Shown: positions 6,243-8,035 of the stretch, in pieces | Layout: every line of letters begins with the position of its first letter | How positions within the stretch are numbered: the stretch's first letter is position 1 | DNA from: Dysgonamonadaceae bacterium | GTDB taxonomy: Bacteria; Bacteroidota; Bacteroidia; Bacteroidales; Azobacteroidaceae | Reading direction: 5' to 3' | Assembly (NCBI GenBank): GCA_031261015.1 | Contig: JAISKG010000112.1 | Location: forward strand, 1-8,035 | Length of the DNA: 8,035 nt | Notes under the pieces: model-generated | The model's database searches: none | What the model saw: only the letters and a program-made list of their open reading frames with translations | What the model was told of the DNA's origin: nothing | Translations under genes and position numbers: made by a program

Positions 6243-6299
6243 TTACTGTTTGCTAAAGTAAAAGTAAAAAAAGGAATATGTAAAATAAAACCGGTTCAT
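6243..6299 (-). CDS. Phe/Tyr-rich leader peptide of the pheA–tyrA operon
   Basis: The minus strand carries ATG, 17 further codons and TAA, encoding MNRFYFTYSFFYFYFSKQ: Phe at 4, 6, 10, 11, 13 and 15, Tyr at 5, 8, 12 and 14, so 10 of 18 residues are the two amino acids made by the downstream operon. This mirrors pheL of E. coli (which is Phe-rich) but samples both end products, as fits an operon with both pheA and tyrA. The peptide itself is expected to have no function; its translation rate reports charged tRNA-Phe and tRNA-Tyr. The ATG follows AT-rich sequence (GAAATTA) as usual in Bacteroidota, about 23 nt after the inferred transcription start. It is too short for ordinary gene callers. 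Confidence 0.88.
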   Translation of the reverse strand: MNRFYFTYSFFYFYFSKQ

Positions 6300-6327
6300 T
6301 AATTTCGTATTGATAGTAATTTCGATG

Positions 6328-6359
6328 CAAAAGTAATACTTTTTTTGAGAAATACCAGT
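6328..6359 (-). promoter_or_regulatory. Probable promoter of the leader–pheA–tyrA operon
   Basis: TACTTTTG (6335-6328, minus) fits the TAnnTTTG -7 box. The -33 position at 20-nt spacing reads ACTG (6359-6356), matching only two of four bases of TTTG. Transcription would start near 6322, about 23 nt before the leader ATG. The good -7 and poor -33 suggest a moderate promoter or one helped by an activator. Confidence 0.55.
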
Positions 6360-6376
6360 GATTGTGGCATTTTTTT

Positions 6377-6400
6377 ATTTGTTACGCGTAAAAGACAAAT
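6377..6400. promoter_or_regulatory. Palindromic candidate operator (TTACGCGTAA)
   Basis: TTACGCGTAA (6382-6391) is a perfect 10-bp palindrome flanked by ATTTG (6377-6381) and CAAAT (6396-6400), a further, slightly offset dyad. It lies just upstream of the plus-strand -33 box and behind the minus-strand promoter. The position would suit a dimeric regulator, but none is encoded in the window. Confidence 0.35.
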
Positions 6401-6404
6401 TAAA

Positions 6405-6436
6405 TTTGGTTAGTGCATCGAAATAATTTATCTTTG
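6405..6436 (+). promoter_or_regulatory. Consensus Bacteroidota promoter for the lipoprotein cluster
   Basis: TTTG (6405-6408), a 20-nt spacer and TATCTTTG (6429-6436) match the known consensus TTTG-N19-21-TAnnTTTG at every defined base. Transcription would start near 6442 and run into the lipoprotein gene at 6489 with a 5'UTR of about 47 nt. Confidence 0.8.
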
Positions 6437-6488
6437 GGCAAGCGATACGAATAAAAAAATGAAATATAGCTATTAAAAAATAATTAAA

Positions 6489-7310
6489 ATGAATAGAATT
6501 TTTATTTTCTTCTGTACTCTATTGACCATACTATTTATTATGGTTTCTTGTGAAAAAGCAAATGATGAAATATATCCTAAAAAATATGTTTTTAGTCATA
6601 TTGTATATGGTAAAGTGAACTCCTATACCAATTCAGGAGATATAAACGAACCCGATAAAATTTACTCATTTTTGGAAAATTTCAGAAGAAATACTTGGTT
6701 ATACGGTAGTACAGGGTATATTTTGCTTAGCGGTTCTCTGTTGAATATATACGAGGAAGAACCCGCCAATATACCATTCAAATTAGATGATGAAATTGAA
6801 TTACTGTCCAATTCAAAAGCCAAAATAACAAGTAATGATACGGTTATCTATTTTGATATTATTCGGAAGAATGGAGTTTTGTATTTTCAATCATCAGACA
6901 TAATATTGGGAAGTAGGTATATTGATGAGCCTGATAATAGACCGTATTACATGAAACCTTTTTATATTTGGGACAAAAAGCTTAAATATTCGCCACTTTA
7001 CATTGATACTGTAGAAATTTCAAGCGGTACCGGCGTTTCTATCCGCTATGATATTAAACCTTGTATTTATGCAGTGGAAAAAAAGGATGAAATTCATATA
7101 TCTTATACCTGTTATGTCGAAAAAACAATGGCGCTGATTAAAGTGGGAGTGGACGGCGAATATTCCTACTATAGCGCTTATCATGCTGCTGTTCAGAATG
7201 TTCAGAACGATTTCAGTCAAGATTATTTACATTTATATAGACATGACAGCAATTTAAAAAAAGATACAATTGTATATAAAACAAATACGATTATATTCAA
7301 AAAGAAATAA
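6489..7310 (+). CDS. Putative lipoprotein, function unknown
   Basis: I do not recognise a family for this 273-residue protein. Residues 1-20 form a signal peptide with a hydrophobic core (IFIFFCTLLTILFIMV) ending at a lipobox-like M-V-S-C, with C21 the probable lipidated cysteine; the -3 residue is Met rather than the usual Leu. The mature part begins CEKANDEIYPKK, is rich in Tyr, Asp, Lys and Ile, and looks mainly β-strand with no further membrane segment, as expected of a periplasmic or surface lipoprotein. The gene is clearly more AT-rich than the operon to its left, which may mean a faster-evolving or acquired locus. The ATG has the A-rich upstream context (TAATTAAA) usual here. No terminator is visible in the 39 bp before the next ATG, so it is probably co-transcribed with the TonB-C protein. 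Confidence 0.8.
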   Translation: MNRIFIFFCTLLTILFIMVSCEKANDEIYPKKYVFSHIVYGKVNSYTNSGDINEPDKIYSFLENFRRNTWLYGSTGYILLSGSLLNIYEEEPANIPFKLDDEIELLSNSKAKITSNDTVIYFDIIRKNGVLYFQSSDIILGSRYIDEPDNRPYYMKPFYIWDKKLKYSPLYIDTVEISSGTGVSIRYDIKPCIYAVEKKDEIHISYTCYVEKTMALIKVGVDGEYSYYSAYHAAVQNVQNDFSQDYLHLYRHDSNLKKDTIVYKTNTIIFKKK

Positions 7311-7349
7311 AAAAATATCACACAACCAAGGATTAAAAAACAAAATATC

Positions 7350-7445
7350 ATGAAAGTCAAGTCTTATCGTTTTTTGTTCCGTATTTTTTCGTTTTTTTCC
7401 GATAAAACGAATGGATTTTCCTTCTCCCAAACTCATTCGGGTTAA
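7350..7445 (+). pseudogene. Out-of-frame 5' start preceding the TonB-C gene
   Basis: An ATG at 7350 has the A-rich upstream sequence (AAAAAACAAAATATC) expected of a real start and opens MKVKSYRFLFRIFSFF, basic then hydrophobic like an export signal. The frame stops at 7443-7445 without recognisable similarity. The TonB-C reading frame runs alongside from 7354 and reads SLIVFCSVFFRFF over the same region but has no ATG until 7411. One indel near 7352-7360 or in the T runs (7370-7375, 7384-7389, 7392-7398) would join them. This may be a mutation, a sequence error or, less likely, programmed slippage. Confidence 0.45.
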
Positions 7446-7854
7446 AACCGATTCTGTTATCCGTGAAGAGCCGGCTATTACTTGTTATGATATTGCGGGA
7501 GAATATGAAATTGTATCTGTGCCTGAACAGGAGCCAATCGGAGGTTACACTTATGCTTATGTAGAACAGATGCCTCAATTTCCCGGGGGGAATGGAGCCT
7601 TGGTAAAATTTATACAGGAAAATTTACAAGACCCATCGCCAGAAAGCTGCGTTCAAGGGCGGGTAGTCGTTCGTGTTATTATCAATTCGGAAGGAGAAGT
7701 GACCCATCCGGAGATTGTCAAGAGTTTAGAGCCGGCCTTTGATAAAGAGGCCATACGGGTAATTCAAATGATGCCTCGCTGGACGCCCGGCAAACAGGAT
7801 GGCAAAAATGTGAATGTGTATTATACGTTGCCTGTTCTATTTAGATTACAATGA
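7411..7854 (+). CDS. TonB C-terminal-domain protein, 5' end probably frameshifted
   Basis: The open frame encodes 147 residues. Residues about 50-147 are a TonB C-terminal domain (PF03544 type) of the small Bacteroidota class: EQMPQFPGG (52-60), QGRVVVRV (82-89), DKEAIRVIQMMPRWTPGKQ (111-129) and YTLPVLF (138-144). These domains act in the periplasm, in TonB by contacting outer-membrane receptors; in stand-alone proteins like this the role is unknown. As it stands the protein has no signal peptide or transmembrane anchor, which is unexpected. Hydrophobic codons lie just upstream in the same frame, and a well-placed ATG at 7350 is in another frame, so the true gene probably starts near 7350 and is broken or mis-sequenced. 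The segment between QENLQ and QGRV is shorter than usual. The stop codon overlaps the next ATG. Confidence 0.82.
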   Translation: MDFPSPKLIRVKTDSVIREEPAITCYDIAGEYEIVSVPEQEPIGGYTYAYVEQMPQFPGGNGALVKFIQENLQDPSPESCVQGRVVVRVIINSEGEVTHPEIVKSLEPAFDKEAIRVIQMMPRWTPGKQDGKNVNVYYTLPVLFRLQ

Positions 7855-8035
7855 TTGAGGGTATGATGGAAAGTAAATTCTTCAAACACAATATTATAGT
7901 AGATGCAATAGCATTTTTTATATCCTTGTGCCTGTTAGTTACAGGTTTATATGGTTTATTCACCAATAATCAATGCTTTGCTGCATACCCCTATTTCCTG
8001 TACAGTTCGGTATTTTTTGTGTTGCATTTTGTTTT
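7851..8035 (+). CDS. Partial membrane protein, cut by window edge
   Basis: An open frame starts with ATG at 7851, overlapping the TonB-C stop codon as ATGA, and stays open for 61 codons to the end of the window. Alternative starts are Met5 (7863) and Met6 (7866). Residues about 15-37 (IIVDAIAFFISLCLLVTGL onwards) form one transmembrane helix, and a second begins near 46 (YPYFLYSSVFFVLHFV). The short basic N-terminus precedes the first helix. The overlap suggests translational coupling with the TonB-C gene. Too little is present to name a family. Confidence 0.65.
   Translation, partial: MIEGMMESKFFKHNIIVDAIAFFISLCLLVTGLYGLFTNNQCFAAYPYFLYSSVFFVLHFV

Larger units (their letters stand above)
6319..6424. 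repeat. 11-bp inverted repeat TGCATCGAAAT between divergent promoters
   Basis: TGCATCGAAAT occurs on the plus strand at 6414-6424, between the -33 and -7 boxes of the plus-strand promoter, and on the minus strand at 6329-6319, at the end of the minus -7 box and start point. The two copies are 84 bp apart. Equivalent placement in two divergent promoters could mark a shared operator; chance is not excluded. Confidence 0.35.

Noticed and set aside
6459..6476. Five-codon ORF MKYSY in the 5'UTR of the lipoprotein gene, considered as a second leader peptide
   Set aside because: No terminator or alternative hairpins follow before the ATG at 6489, so there is nothing for it to control.

Overview
The window looks like a chromosomal segment of a Bacteroidota genome, most likely order Bacteroidales. 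The evidence is the DAHP synthase–chorismate mutase fusion sitting with pheA, an aminotransferase and tyrA; start codons preceded by A-rich sequence rather than strong Shine-Dalgarno sites; TAnnTTTG-type -7 promoter boxes; a periplasmic TonB-C-domain protein; and a Bacteroidota-style lipoprotein. Genus cannot be fixed from this sequence.

Left edge (1-427): two intrinsic terminators facing opposite ways (minus 16-50, plus 83-107), then about 270 bp of non-coding, GC-richer DNA packed with hairpins, including three copies of an 11-bp CCGCTACGCGG-type unit. It reads as a REP/BIME-like repeat island. Next on the minus strand come a small phage-type conserved protein (428-679) and a class I acetyl-CoA hydrolase/succinate CoA-transferase (755-2236), the latter with its own probable promoter.

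Centre (2284-6299, minus strand): a compact aromatic amino acid operon transcribed in the order leader peptide, pheA (prephenate dehydratase), PLP aminotransferase, DAHP synthase–chorismate mutase, tyrA (prephenate dehydrogenase). Two junctions are ATGA overlaps. The operon covers the first committed step of the shikimate pathway, the chorismate branch point, both prephenate-consuming branches and probably the final transamination.

The most interesting feature is upstream of pheA. An 18-codon leader ORF (6299-6243, minus) encodes MNRFYFTYSFFYFYFSKQ, with 6 Phe and 4 Tyr. Immediately after its stop codon lies GACAGGAT, which is perfectly complementary to the 5' arm of a strong intrinsic terminator (11-bp stem, 4-nt loop, T9) ending 14 nt before the pheA start. 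This is the complete architecture of a ribosome-mediated transcription attenuator, and it appears to sense both end products of the operon.

Right side (6405-8035, plus strand): a divergent TTTG-N20-TAnnTTTG promoter drives an AT-rich group: an unrecognised lipoprotein, a TonB-C-domain protein whose 5' end looks frameshifted, and, by an ATGA overlap, the start of a membrane protein cut off by the window edge. The function of this group is unknown.
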